A stretch of DNA of 64,000 bases from Odontesthes bonariensis (lineage: Eukaryota > Chordata > Actinopteri > Atheriniformes > Atherinopsidae), in NCBI RefSeq assembly GCF_027942865.1, contig NC_134514.1, positions 36,435,765-36,499,764 on the forward strand, written 5' to 3'. The stretch's first letter is position 1, and each line of letters begins with the position of its first letter. The position numbers and the translations under genes were made by a program. Below, piece after piece: positions 35,007 to 46,217 of this stretch. The notes under the pieces are model-generated. The model was given only the letters and a program-made list of their open reading frames with translations, had not been told where the DNA came from and did no database searches.

Positions 35007-38000
35007 ATGTCCACCGTTCTGCTGGCCGTGGGTGTTCTTATAGTAGCTGCTTACATCTACCATCATATTGTTGTAAAGGGAAAGAGATGCCTGAGCAAAG
35101 CAAAGCTGCATGGGAAAACTGTCATCGTGACTGGTAAGTTCTGCTTCGGTAACAATGGTGCGTTGCTTTTTCTGTTTGCATACCAGGGGCGATTTTAGGA
35201 TCTGGTCTTTAGGGGGGCCCAGCCCCCAGTGCTCACAGAGGCACATTATTTCTCACTAATTGAGGCCAACTAGTACATTTATAAATTTTGGAGCCGTATT
35301 AGTTTTGCTTTGAGTAGTGTTTTCCCCTACAGCATTCAATTTTGACCTCTTCATTTCTAAAGACTGTGGCTTGACAGGGATAACAGAGAGCCTGAGACAA
35401 ATATTGAAGATAACTCAACGTTTATTTTGGGAGTAAAGAGTTAAAACAAAAACAAATGCTAGAAAATAAATAAAATGGTCACTAAAATAATGCATCCTTG
35501 AGCAAAAAAAAAAAAAGTGTTTTTGCATAATATATTTTAAAAATGTGCTGAGCCAGGGGGTGCCGAGCTATCTCACGGTGGTGCCTTGGCACCACTAAAA
35601 ATACTCTAACCTTGCCCCTGTTGCATTCCAATCCAAATTCTGAATCCGTGTGGAATTGAAAAAACTTTGCAGGCAGCAACACGGGCATAGGGAAGACTAC
35701 AGCCATAGATCTGGCTAAAAGAGGAGCCAGAGTGGTCCTGGCTTGTCGTTCTAAGCAGAGAGGAGAGGCTGCTCTGGAGGAGATAAAAAGGGTGAGTGTT
35801 CACAGGTTATCTGTTTCTTTCACACTAAAAAGAAATTGGGCCCACTTGCTGTTGCAGGTAAGTTTAAAAGCCACCAAAACGGTCTTTAATGTCTGTTGCA
35901 GGAGAGTGGCAGTAATCAGGTGGTGTTCATGCAGCTGGATCTGGGGAGTCTTGCATCTGTTCGCAGCTTTGCTGCCACCTTCCTGAAGTCTGAAGCAAGA
36001 CTGGACATCCTCATCAACAATGCAGGTCAGACTGCTCATTTGAACCCGATACCATGAACCCAAGCATCACTACAAAGCCCCGTTTGGAGGATTCAGGCCA
36101 TGTCAGTCCGAATGGTTCATTTTGAGTTTTCTTTTTTTTTTTTTTTAGAGGCATCTTCCCCAGATAGTTTTAGGCATATATGTATATTCCATTACTATAA
36201 AACACACAGACTATTAGGTGGTAATTATTACGGTGCATTCACACCAGACGCGGTCGGGTGACGCGATTACATACAAAGTCAATGCAAAGACGCGATTAGA
36301 CGCGGATTCGAGCCGGCGGCGCGATGAGGAGCGGTCGGGCGGCGCGATGAGGCGCGGTGAGGAGCGGTGAGGCGGTGCGGTGATGCGGTGGCCGCCGCGC
36401 GAGTGAAAATATGCGATTCGCGCGAGTTCAAAAAATCCAACTTTGGCGAAATATTCGCGTCAGACAGCCTATCAGCGTTGAGATTCTGGACGACAGTGAC
36501 GTGGAGACAGATGGACAGGCGCTGTCTGTGACATGCAGAGGGGACTGCAGATGGAAATTAGCTTCTAAGCTACAATCTGGTGCAGGTCATCTATTTACTT
36601 TGTAATTAATGTACTTTGCACATGGTCCCTGACTAAATAAAATAAAAAATTAAATCACCGCCTTCTCCAGGAGTTCCGTCTGGATGACGGCCGCCTCCAG
36701 CGGCACCCCAGGCCCACCAGGACCCAGCCCGACGACCCGCTCGGGAGGACCGGCGCCGCGATCTCTCGGCAGGACACCAACCACAGGCGCCCCGCAGCTG
36801 AAACGGAGCTGCGGCCCAGCTGCAGAGCGCCTGCAGCCGGCGTCCCGCCGAGAGATCACGGCACCGATCCTCCCGAGCAGGCCACCAAACTGGGTCCCGG
36901 CGAGCCCGAAACACCGCTGGAAGCGGCCGCCACGGGAGGATCGGTGCCGTGATCTCTCGGCGGGACGCCGGCTGCAGGCGCTCCGCAGCTGGGCCGCGGC
37001 TCCGTTTCAGCTGCGGGGCGCCTGTGGTTGGTGTCCTGCCGAGAGATCGCGGCGCCGGTCCTCCCGAGCGGGTCGTCGGGCTGGGTCCTGGTGGGCCTGG
37101 GGTGCCGCTGGAGGCGGCCGTCATCCAGACGCAACTCCTGGAGAAGGCGATGAAATTATCTGAGCTGAATGCACCACCGGATGATGTCACTGACCCAGAC
37201 ACGACGGCGTGTGCGTTTCAGACGAATCTCGGACTGCCACAGCAGATACAAGGACGCGATTAGCCATGGATAGCTTCTTGAGCTATTCACTCGTTTTTTA
37301 CTCGCGCGAAAGAGGCGTTTGAGGCGATGGAATTTAATTTACACCTGCGGCAACGATCACGCGATGAAGGCGGTGCGAATATTCGCATCGCGTTTGGTGT
37401 GAACGCACCGTTAGAGTAGAATTTCCCAGTGTTGAAACAATATTCTAACCTTTTTTTTTTTTAATCATCTGGAAAACACATTTCTATCTTCAGGCTCTCT
37501 AAGCAAAAATAACCAACTTGAAAAAGCAGCAATATATTTAATTGCTCCAGCAGTTGTATTGTTTTCGGATGTTTTTGTTGTATATAATGATCTGAAATGT
37601 AGACTTAAAGCTATGGTAGGTAATCCTAGAGAGCTAGCAAGAGAGCTAGCAAGATTCGAAAGTGTCCACTCCTCTAAGCTCCACCCCCCCCCTCCCCATT
37701 CCGTCAGTGCTTCATCCAAAGCCGGTAGAACCGCATGCGCACATGGAGCAGGGAGCCGGCAGAGGGGGGCGTAGGCAGAAAGCAGAGGCATCTGATTGGT
37801 TTTTTGTAGGCGACCAATCCGAGATCAGCGTCCCGCTGATCTCGGATTGGTCAGCTTTTTCTCAGTCCTGCAGCTGCCACAGAGGTCTGATTATTTTCGT
37901 CCCTTTTTCTAAATACATCTTGTATAGATTTCTCTCAGGATAGATGGACCATTTCACCCAGTATTACAAAATGTGTTTCTGAACAGGATTACCTACCATG

Positions 38001-41000
38001 TCTTTAATGAAGGTAATAAAAAGCTGGAGTTGGCTGGATGCAGATATCCCAAGTCTCCCGGAACTTCCGGGAGTCTCCCTGATATTGATAGTTAATCACG
38101 GATGCCCGCGAGTCGGATAAAATATCCCGGATTTTAGACTATGCGACGGAGTGTTTTTTTTTTTTTTTTTTTTTTTTTTCCCCCAATGCGAGTGAGTGTG
38201 CAGGCAACACAATAACTCGTGCACCATGCGCGTTTCGACTGCGCGGGCATGAGAGAGGGGTGTGGGGAGAGGTGTGAAACCTGTGCGTATCTGTCCAAAG
38301 CGATGCTCTGTTCAACGAACGTTCAGGGCGACTGCTGGTCAGAGGGCGCTGATTGGTTTAGTCAGCAAAATTAGCCAATAACGTTCGGTGTGGGAGGGCT
38401 TCGATTTACTTCTGACAGTCACCTAAGTTACCACTCAAAACTGTGCATCCTGCCAAATGGCAAAGGGTGAATCCTCGAGTAAAAAACTAAAATATAAGAC
38501 TCATTTTACAGCAGAATATATACTAAAGTATACCCATGTGTAGTGAAGGTGAAGAATGATGACACCGTGGCGAGGTGCACTGTATGCAATAGTGACTTCA
38601 GTATTGCCCACGGCGGACTTAATGACTGTAAAAGACATGTGGAGGTAGGCTGAACGCGCCATCATCTGCATTTTATTTCTGTTGGTTAAATGCTGTTATA
38701 AAATAAAGCAAAACGTATCAAAGACTTATTTAAAGTATCAAACACATTTAGTTACTAAATTGTGTAGGCCTATATCTAACTAGCCAGCTACAGTATCTAA
38801 CTATCTATATCCAGCCTGTCTAAGCCTTTTAAAAAATCCCCAATTTAATATGTTGATAAATAGGCAAAATAAATTAAGCGTATATTAATTAAAGAAAATA
38901 TGTGTGTGTGTGTGTGTGTGTGTGGGGGGGGGTTGATAAGCATCTCCCTGAAATGAGTTTTTTTGGAACTTGGGATGTCTGTGGATGTCTTGCCCCAAGT
39001 ATCTACTTAAATTTAAACCCTCAATGGAGAATGTGGAGCATGTTAAACAAAAGCTATTGCATCCTAAAGTCCTGGTCTAAAAACCTCTCCAAAATAGGTT
39101 AATAGTTAACCTTTTATTTGTTTGAGTCAACTCAGGCTCACGAGGATGCACCCTGTGGATGATCCTCGGTTTCTCCACGCTTTACTCTCCTCTCTCCTGT
39201 CGTCCCTCCGACAGGTCATCTCCTGGTTCTCTCCTCCTCAGCCCGGACCAGCACGCTACGGATAAAGGGGAGAATGATTAGCTGATGATGTGCAGATGTG
39301 CCCATCATCTCCCCTCCCCCTGTCCTCTGAGCCCTTCCCACCTCTCCTCTGCACCTGATGCACCACGCCCCCCTCCACAGACATATTTGCAACATGGCGA
39401 AGGGTTTAAGGGGCAGAACAATCGTCGTGGTTTTCCACCGTTTTTTTTTTTTTTTTTTTTCCCAGGTATTGTTTTCTGCCCCCCTAGATGAGCTAACTGC
39501 CCACCCACACATGCCACTCTGGTCACACCTCTGCTGCAACTTTAGTATTCTAGTGTCCTCATGAGCGAGTTCAGGAAGACTTGGTTTAAACGTCCTCATT
39601 CTCCATCTCGCTCCGGCCTCACATCCACAGTGTTCTCCGTCAATAATGCTTATTAATGATAATCATATAATTTCCCTTTAGGGAATAATACTCTTTTTTT
39701 TTTCCTTTCCTTTCACCTCGTCAGGGATTTGGGGTCTTTTTCTGGGCATCAGATGGGTTTCGGAAAGCTCATTCAGCTCTTCCAATGGCACCATAACTCA
39801 TCATAATGTGAACAAATCTCAGGAGTACAAGGAGAAATCACTCCAGCAGCACAGCTTTTGATTGTTCCATCTTTTTTTCCCCAGGCGTTTACCTGCAGGG
39901 TCGAACAGTGGATGGCATAGGATTGATGTTCGGCGTTAACCACCTCGGTCATTTCCTCTTAACCAACCTTTTGCTGGAGCGACTGAAGGAGTGTGGACCG
40001 AGCAGGATAGTAAATGTGTCGTCCATGGCACACAACTTTGGAAAAATCGACTTTGACTGCCTGAACACCCACAGAGCTCTGGGAGTAAGGGAATCCTTTA
40101 CGGACGGCCTGGAGGTTTATGCTCATAGCAAGCTGTGCAACGTCCTCTTCACCCATGAACTGGCCCAGAGACTGAAGGGAACCAAAGTCACCTGTTACTC
40201 CCTGCACCCAGGTCAGTGGTCAGAGGATGGAACCACTAAAATCACAGAAAGAAACAGTTGCCATAAAGTGGGACCCAGTGTAAATGTTTCATACCTTTCA
40301 GTTAAAACTTGAACAGATGAAAATCAAAGAGGGTTTCAGATCAGTAATGGTGGTGGGTTAGCTCAGGGGTTTTCAAAGTGGGGGCCACCACGGGGCACTA
40401 GGGGGGCCTCAGAAAATTGGAGGGAAGACAAGAAAAAAATGCAAAAATAGAATCAAATTTTTTTTAAACATCATTATAAAAAATTGTCACTTTTTTTTAA
40501 TCAGTATTGTAAAATACAATTTATAATAATATATCATATCGAAATGTTATTTGCCATGCTTGTCTTTCTGATTGGTTGCCAGTCAAAACATGGTAGACCT
40601 GGCGGTTTGCGCCTGTTCTGAAGCTGCTCTGCTCCTCAAGCTAGCGTGTAGGTAGCTAGCCAAAATGGACAGATTTTTGACTAGGAAGAGACTGAAGGAA
40701 CAGACCAACAGCCCAGCTATGGAGGACACTGCTGCAAAAAAACCCTAAGAACTGGCCGACTAAAATCAGAAAGTACGAGGCAGCATACATTAAGTTTGGC
40801 TTCACAGCCATACAGAAAAATGCCCACGATTGCCCCAAATGCGTCCTCTGTCTGGAGACCCTCTCAAATGAGAGTCCGAAAAAACGGTCGACTTCTTCAG
40901 ACGTAAAGAAGAGCATTTAGTCAGGCTGCATTCACACAGCGAGCTGCTGTCCGTAGAGAAAAGAAAGAAAATATGTTCTAAAAGTTGATGTTTCATTACA

Positions 41001-41609
41001 TATTTTGTAGCATTGTCTGTGGTTTGCAAAGGGGGTCCCCGGCCAGAAGCTAATACTGTTTGGGGGGCCTTGGCATGGAAAAGTTTGGGAACCCCTGGGT
41101 TAGCCCACTGCTGTGGTTCCAACTGAAGACTATGGCCAGAGGATGGGAATTCTTAGAAACGAACTGATGGCAATATTTGTTGTTCCATTTGTTTCAAAAT
41201 GAGGAAAGGCACTATGATGAGGTAGATTTAATCATTATAAGGTAAAGTAGAACCAACCGCTTTTGCCTCATGAGTAAGAAAATCTCCAGGTAACAAGTGG
41301 AAAGGATGCGTCTGGGCCAAGTAACAAAATCTCCTTTCTGTTGTTGCAGGAGCTATCAACACGGAGCTGACCAGGAATGCAAGCTCGGTTTTTCTCATGC
41401 TCTTGAGGCCAATAACTACATTTTTCTTCAAGAACACTGTCCAGGGTTGCCAGACCAGTCTGCACTGTGCCCTCCAGGAGGGGATTGAACCTCTCAGCGG
41501 GCGTTACTTCTCCAATTGCACTGTGAGAGAAGTCTATCCTAAGGCCAAGGATGATGCTGCGGCAAAGAAGTTGTGGGAGATCAGTGAGAGACTGAGTGGC
41601 CTCGCGTAA
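35007..41609 (+). CDS. dhrs13: Dehydrogenase/reductase SDR family member 13, tandem copy 1
   Basis: Coding exons 35007-35133, 35673-35791, 35902-36025, 39885-40211 and 41350-41609 join to 957 bp (318 residues). Residues 2-23 form a hydrophobic membrane anchor. The Rossmann motif TGSNTGIG is at 42-49 and NNAG at 121-124. The catalytic set is N142, S169, Y202 and K206 (YAHSK). This is the SDR layout of the RDH11-14/DHRS13 group, NADP(H)-linked enzymes acting on retinoids or lipid carbonyls at membranes; the DHRS13 substrate is not established. The DHRS13 name rests on the family pattern and on its position next to phf12. The start has A at -3. Intron 3 (3.9 kb) and intron 4 carry MITEs. A near-identical exon plan recurs in copy 2 at 46166. 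Both are single-domain and of normal length. Confidence 0.93.
35184..35620. mobile_element. hAT MITE in dhrs13 copy 1 intron 1
   Basis: The ends CAGGGGCGA and the complement of TTGCCCCTG are flanked by TTGCATAC / TTGCATTC (35176-35183, 35621-35628), an 8-bp duplication with one mismatch. 437 bp, non-coding. Confidence 0.75.
36231..37410. mobile_element. Harbinger-type element with an internal GC-rich palindrome
   Basis: The ends CGGTGCATTCACACCAGACG and the complement of GGTGTGAACGCACCG are flanked by TTA (36228-36230, 37411-37413), the PIF/Harbinger target. Inside, inverted arms 36650-36875 and 36933-37156 (about 225 bp each, GC-rich) surround a 57-bp spacer. Several open frames of 100-190 codons across the arms are mirrored on both strands and are not credible genes. 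The frame 36411-36605 ([15 protein letters not shown]) is unassigned. Confidence 0.8.
37609..38003. mobile_element. TTAA-site MITE in dhrs13 copy 1 intron 3
   Basis: The ends AGCTATGGTAGGTAATCCT and the complement of AGGATTACCTACCATGTCT are flanked by TTAA (37605-37608, 38004-38007). An internal hairpin GACCAATCCGAGATCAGCG / CGCTGATCTCGGATTGGTC lies at 37811-37852. Confidence 0.85.
38041..38645 (+). mobile_element. hAT-type transposon 5' end with BED-like finger exon (broken)
   Basis: The segment starts CAGATATCCC, followed by an inverted pair TCTCCCGGAA/TTCCGGGAGT. An ATG at 38459 opens a frame that, after a 2-base TA insertion near 38518, reads [17 protein letters not shown] and CKRHVE and ends at a GTAGGC donor-like site. 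The Cys-x2-Cys ... His pattern is the zinc finger at the front of hAT transposases. The 3' half is absent. Confidence 0.6.
38899..38922 (+). repeat. (TG)n microsatellite
   Basis: A TG dinucleotide run followed by a G run, in intron 3 of dhrs13 copy 1. The sequence from here to 39884 holds no recognised element, apart from T runs near 39442-39460. Confidence 0.9.
40364..41097 (+). mobile_element. hAT element with BED-finger (ZBED/SCAND3-like) remnant in intron 4
   Basis: The ends CAGGGGTTTTCAAAGTGGGG and the complement of GTTTGGGAACCCCTG are flanked by GGTTAGCT / GGTTAGCC (40356-40363, 41098-41105). Internally, [17 protein letters not shown] (40664) and, in another frame, [15 protein letters not shown] and [15 protein letters not shown] match the start of ZBED5/SCAND3-like hAT transposases. 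Frameshifts and a stop break the frame. Confidence 0.85.
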
Positions 41610-41620
41610 AAAGAACAAGA

Positions 41621-41626
41621 AATAAA
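41621..41626 (+). terminator. Candidate poly(A) signal of dhrs13 copy 1
   Basis: AATAAA begins 12 bases after the stop codon at 41609. If used, the 3' UTR would be extremely short; later signals cannot be excluded. Confidence 0.4.
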
Positions 41627-42480
41627 AGCAGATTATATTCATAACACTGACCTCCCATCTCTTCTTTTAGATGTTAATTGTAGGCTGTTGTATGAATGTC
41701 TTATCTGGCTTTGCATTTTCAAAAAAGAAAAAAAGGTAAGATTAGGATTAGGGAACACATAAGATATAGATTTGGTAAGTCCCTTAATACCCAAACACTC
41801 TGTTTACATATTCATTAGATGTTTAATTGTAATATGCTGTAATGATAAAGGAATGATAGAAGTCATGACAATCAGTTGTTTATGTATTGTACATTTTTAA
41901 TTAGAAATGTCTATTATACATGAACAGCTAATTTGCTATTGTTGCATGAGAATTATTTTAATGTCTCAGAAGGGGCTCGAAAAAAGCAACCTCTCACGGT
42001 AAATAACCAGGTTACTCATTTGAAAGTTTCTACTTTTACAGGTTTATATGGTAGGACAGGTGGGGAGATTTAAATCAATCACTCTTTCTTCAGAAAGCAC
42101 CTTTTCAACCAAAATGCAATTTAGCATGCTTTACAAAGCAAAACAAAGATTCCAGAGGTATTGCTGATATTGTTCCTTAATATATCAATATTTGGAAGGA
42201 ATAGCACTAAAAGAGCACATTGAACCATCATATCAAGTACAAAACAAGTAGGTTAGATACATTGACAATAAATGCCCCAAAGTACGTTGTATCTTCATGG
42301 ATCTTACCTGAACTAATTGGAGGAATAGGGACTATGCATCATTCAGAGAAAATTGGAATTGCCCAAACAAGAATGGTAAATGCTCCATGGCCATATAGTG
42401 CGTATTAACCTTGCTCTACAAAGTGCTTTACAATGTGTTTCCCAAAAACACTCATACAGCACAGCTTATTATATATTAAA

Positions 42481-42520
<40 letters not shown>

Positions 42521-45349
42521 CAATGAACTCCACACTATACATATATTGTTTTTTCATGGATGCAACCCATATACTCAACTCTGCTGCTCATACCACAAAT
42601 GCATTTTCCTTACAAATGTGGCACCATTTAAAAAGGAAATAAAAAAACAGGCTTTCCAACACTATAACATTTATTCCAAGGAAGCATTGCTACAACAAAG
42701 AAACAAGCAAACACAAATGTCCTTACTTTTTGTGCTAGATTTATATATACACTACTACACACTACTTGGAGTTGGGCATTGGAAGTCTTCCTCCTATCAT
42801 TCCTGCCAGGTTAGGGACTACACTTATCTGACATGTTTTACTGAACTAATGCAAATACAAGGCTATAAATTACAATAATTCTATCATGAGTATCAATTGG
42901 GCCTCTCTTACCAGAGGATAACAAATACTCTTCAACATAGAGAATATGAAATCCTGTAATTCTCAGCGGGGCACTTTTCCAAAGACTTCAGGTTGTCTGT
43001 GCCAGAGTTCGAACTGCTGAAGTGCAGAGTGAATTATGACAGGACTTTGAGTTAAGTGCTGCATTTTTCTTAGTGTTTCTGATAATAGAACAAGATTAAA
43101 ATGGGTGTGTGACTTGATAATGAGACGGATACACCTGAACACACACAGTCCTTTGACAAAGATTAGCCAGTGACCTCTGGTATAATTCCATGGCTACACA
43201 GACGGTTGTTTCAACAAAGAAAGAACTGTTCTTATATTGGGTTAATGTCACTGCCCTTGGCTTAAGCTTTTTCTGGGAAAGTTTTTGTACATTCATTATT
43301 GAGAAATGAAAGATCTTTGAAAGACAGCAACATTATGCTTCCAGGCTTTATGAGGACCTTCCACATGTTGGGGCCCTATACCTTTTTGAATTTCCCCCAT
43401 TGGGGGATGACTAAAGTAGTTTTCTATTCTATTCTTCTATTTTGGTCCCACAAAGTTGGCCTTCCTTCAACATATGGAATGGTCTGACAGCAGAACTATG
43501 TCAAAAAGAGAAAAGGATGCTTTCTGTTATTTGCAATGTAGTTTTTGGCACTGAGGCAAAGCAGCATGGATCTTGAGATGAGCTGATACAAAAGTCACAC
43601 CAAGGCAGATGATGGAAATGTGGAGGTGGGGATTATGGGGAAAGGGGATGAGTGCTGAAATGATTATAATTGATTTGATTGGATTGGTTTATAACTGGAC
43701 TGTATCTTTGTATTGTGGTGATATTACTTTTTTCTTGAATTGGCACTATTTAAAAAACAGAACTGAATTGGATTACACCTTTTTTCACTGCTGCTCCATT
43801 TTTTTTTCAAGATAACAGACCAGTAAAACCTGATGGTTGAGTCATGGTGACGAAGCTACTTTCACTGATGTGATTGTGTTTCCTGTGAAAGTCCATGGCC
43901 AGATCATTCTAAATGTTAACCTTGTAGCACCCACAGTTGCAGATATGCAACAAGCTTTTTATTTATTTACATTATATTTTTATTTATATTTTTATTTACA
44001 TTACATTATTTGATTTTTTAAATTTACATACATTATTTACATTCATGTGTAATATTTTTTTACATTACATTTTATGTGCCGACAGTTGTCACAGCATCAT
44101 TTTCTTGGCTCAGTGAATCACACTCTGCTTTGTGGTGGTCTGTTCTAGTTGGTTCTGCTCTCGTTTGGTGTGGTCTGCTTTGTCCACCTTTCACAGCGCT
44201 AATGGGAGGTCAGGTCTCCAAATTGTATTATTATGATTATTTTTATTTTTGCATTTTTTTTATTAGCTTCATGTGCACATTTTTTATTTACATTACATTT
44301 TTATTTACATTACATTTTTATTTACATTACATTTTTTTGCATTTTATACGTGCTTCACTTTTTCACAACAAATATCTGTGAAATGTTTGATTTGTTGTTG
44401 AATGGAAAGTTTATGATGGTTGCGTTCCGCACTTTGTATTAAGAATGTTCAATAAAGGTCTATCATATACATTTTACTGTGGTAGCAGCAGTTACTGGTG
44501 AACTTTCACTATACCTTTTTTGCCAAACGATCTGCAGAGAATGACTTGGTTTTGTGAACAAAATTCAGGAAAGCCCACAGTTGCAAATATGCAACATTGC
44601 CTAAAATGATCAAAAATGGCCCAATTCCAAAAATTCCAAAAATATTGGTTTATTTCCACCCAAAAAGATGCAAGAAGAGCCAAAATGATTTTTTTCAATG
44701 ATTATTCATATGCTTGGATGCTACAAGGTTAAGATGGATCCCATAAAGTTGTGCTGTGTGCTTTGTGTGTAATAGTTGTTGTGGAATGGCTAGGTAGTTC
44801 ACATGGTGAACAGGTGTAATTTCCTGACTAATGTCACCATGAGTTCATGAAATACTGTGATGCAAATAACAGGCTTAGAACCAAACAATGATAAAGAGTC
44901 TCTCGCTACGTAAAACAACTGCTGTTGTAAAATGGAATAAAAAAATTGAATAAAACAAAATGATATTGTCTGTACTGGTTACTGTATTTGCGTTTTGTCC
45001 TCTGAATTGATAAATTAATACATATCCCTATCTTTATGTGATTTATATAGCACTTCTTTGAAAGACTAACATATTTCTGACATCCTCAAACAATTTCACC
45101 TTGATTTATGCAAGTTTCAAGTGAAGAATGACCTGCAGGAGGCTTTAAATCAATATCTCTCCACTATGCAGTCGGAACTGAAGTTGTCTCTTTGTGAAGA
45201 GGTGAAACATAGCCAAAAAGTTGTTGCTTTAAACTAAAGTACTTAGAAGTACCATGACATGGAAAGGTTGTTGAGCTGAATTTATCACGTGCAAACGAAA
45301 TTTTGTTGGCTTCCTCCGCAAATCAAAATTTAGAATAAAAGCAGTAAAG
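41627..45349. other. Intergenic, AT-rich, no recognised gene
   Basis: This is the spacer between the dhrs13 copies. It contains an (AT)n run (42486-42517) and a TTTATTTACATTACATT-type tandem stretch (43960-44340). A polyadenylation-like AATAAA lies at about 44449. No exon resembling dhrs13 was found that would indicate a third copy. Confidence 0.5.
43960..44340 (+). repeat. TTTATTTACATTACATT degenerate tandem repeat, interrupted
   Basis: Repeats of TTTATTTACATTACATTT appear at 43965-44075 and again at 44280-44335, split by about 200 bp of non-repeat sequence. The periodicity is about 17 bp. Confidence 0.65.
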
Positions 45350-45945
45350 AATTAAAGTCAAAGTCAAATTTATTTGTATAGCACATTTCATGTACAAAAC
45401 AATTCAAAGTGCTTTACATAAAATGATTTGCAGCAGGGAGTGTGAGAAGCATTAAAAAATACATAAAATAATATAAAGAGAAACAAATACAATAATTTAA
45501 ATGAATTTAAAAACAAGCAACAGTCGAGATACATTGAAAGATACCGTGCAGATTTCATGTGAAAAAAAAAAAAGTTTCGGTGCAATCTGTTGGTTTCCTT
45601 AGCTAGGAAATTGTTTTTGAATTGGTTCTATATGAACAAATTGGATTATTTTCTGAATAATTATGATTACAATTAATTGAATTCCAATTGGCTTGAATTG
45701 GACTTTATTATCTAAGTGCCATGAGATGACATTTGTTGTATTTGGCGCTATATAAATAAAAATGAATTGAAAAATGAATTGAATTGAAACCTGCACGGTA
45801 TCTACACATGAGAAAAGAAATGTTTTTAACCTGGATTTAAAAATGTCTCCATTTGGTGAAAGTTTAATCTCCACTGGCAGTTTGTTCCACTTGTTTGCAA
45901 CATAACAGCTAAATGCTGCTTCTCCATGATTAGTCTTTCAGTAGT
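45350..45945 (-). mobile_element. L2-type LINE 3' end (family B), interrupted
   Basis: On the minus strand it reads GGAACAAACTGCCAGTGGAG and AATGGAGACATTTTTAAATC (45945-45830), resumes at 45560, and ends AAGCACTTTGAATTG... ACATGAAATGTGCTATACAA. It is split by an opposite-strand LINE tail (45565-45786). It matches 54780-55100. Confidence 0.8.
45565..45786 (+). mobile_element. L2-type LINE 3' end (family A) inserted in another LINE tail
   Basis: It opens after an A run with GTTTCGGTGCAATCTGTTGG and ends GGCGCTATATAAATAAAAAT plus GAATTG units. It matches 14545-14762 and 60820-61027. Confidence 0.8.
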
Positions 45946-46160
45946 AGAAGTAACCTCTCTGGAGATGGATGTGTAATGTTTTACTTCCAACCTGCGGTCT
46001 TAAACTCCAGTCCAGTAGAGGACGGTATCGCTGTTGCAATCTGGTATCTCTAACGGCAAATAACCCAGAAGAAGAAGAAGAAAACCGAAGAAGAAGATAA
46101 CTGAAAACCGAAGAAGAAAACTTGCGTGAGAAGACAGTCAGAAGACGAGAGCCATTAGTT

Positions 46161-46217
46161 ATGAAATGTCGTGTGTTTTGTACCTCGTCGCAGGCGCAGT
46201 TTGGACTTACGTGTTAG
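46161..46217 (+). promoter_or_regulatory. Upstream overlapping ORF at dhrs13 copy 2
   Basis: ATG at 46161 opens an 18-codon frame that ends at TAG 46215-46217, past the main start at 46166. It could reduce initiation at the main ATG. No effect is proven. Confidence 0.35.

Noticed and set aside
36633..37202. Open frames of 159-189 codons on both strands, proline/arginine-rich
   Set aside because: They are mirror images across the GC-rich palindrome within a Harbinger element; there is no independent support for a gene.
39216..39599. 127-codon minus-strand frame in dhrs13 copy 1 intron 3
   Set aside because: Low complexity (lysine run from a T tract) and no domain pattern.
41627..45349. A possible third dhrs13 copy between the two genes
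   Set aside because: No TGxxxGxG, NNAG or YxxxK segment was found in any frame.
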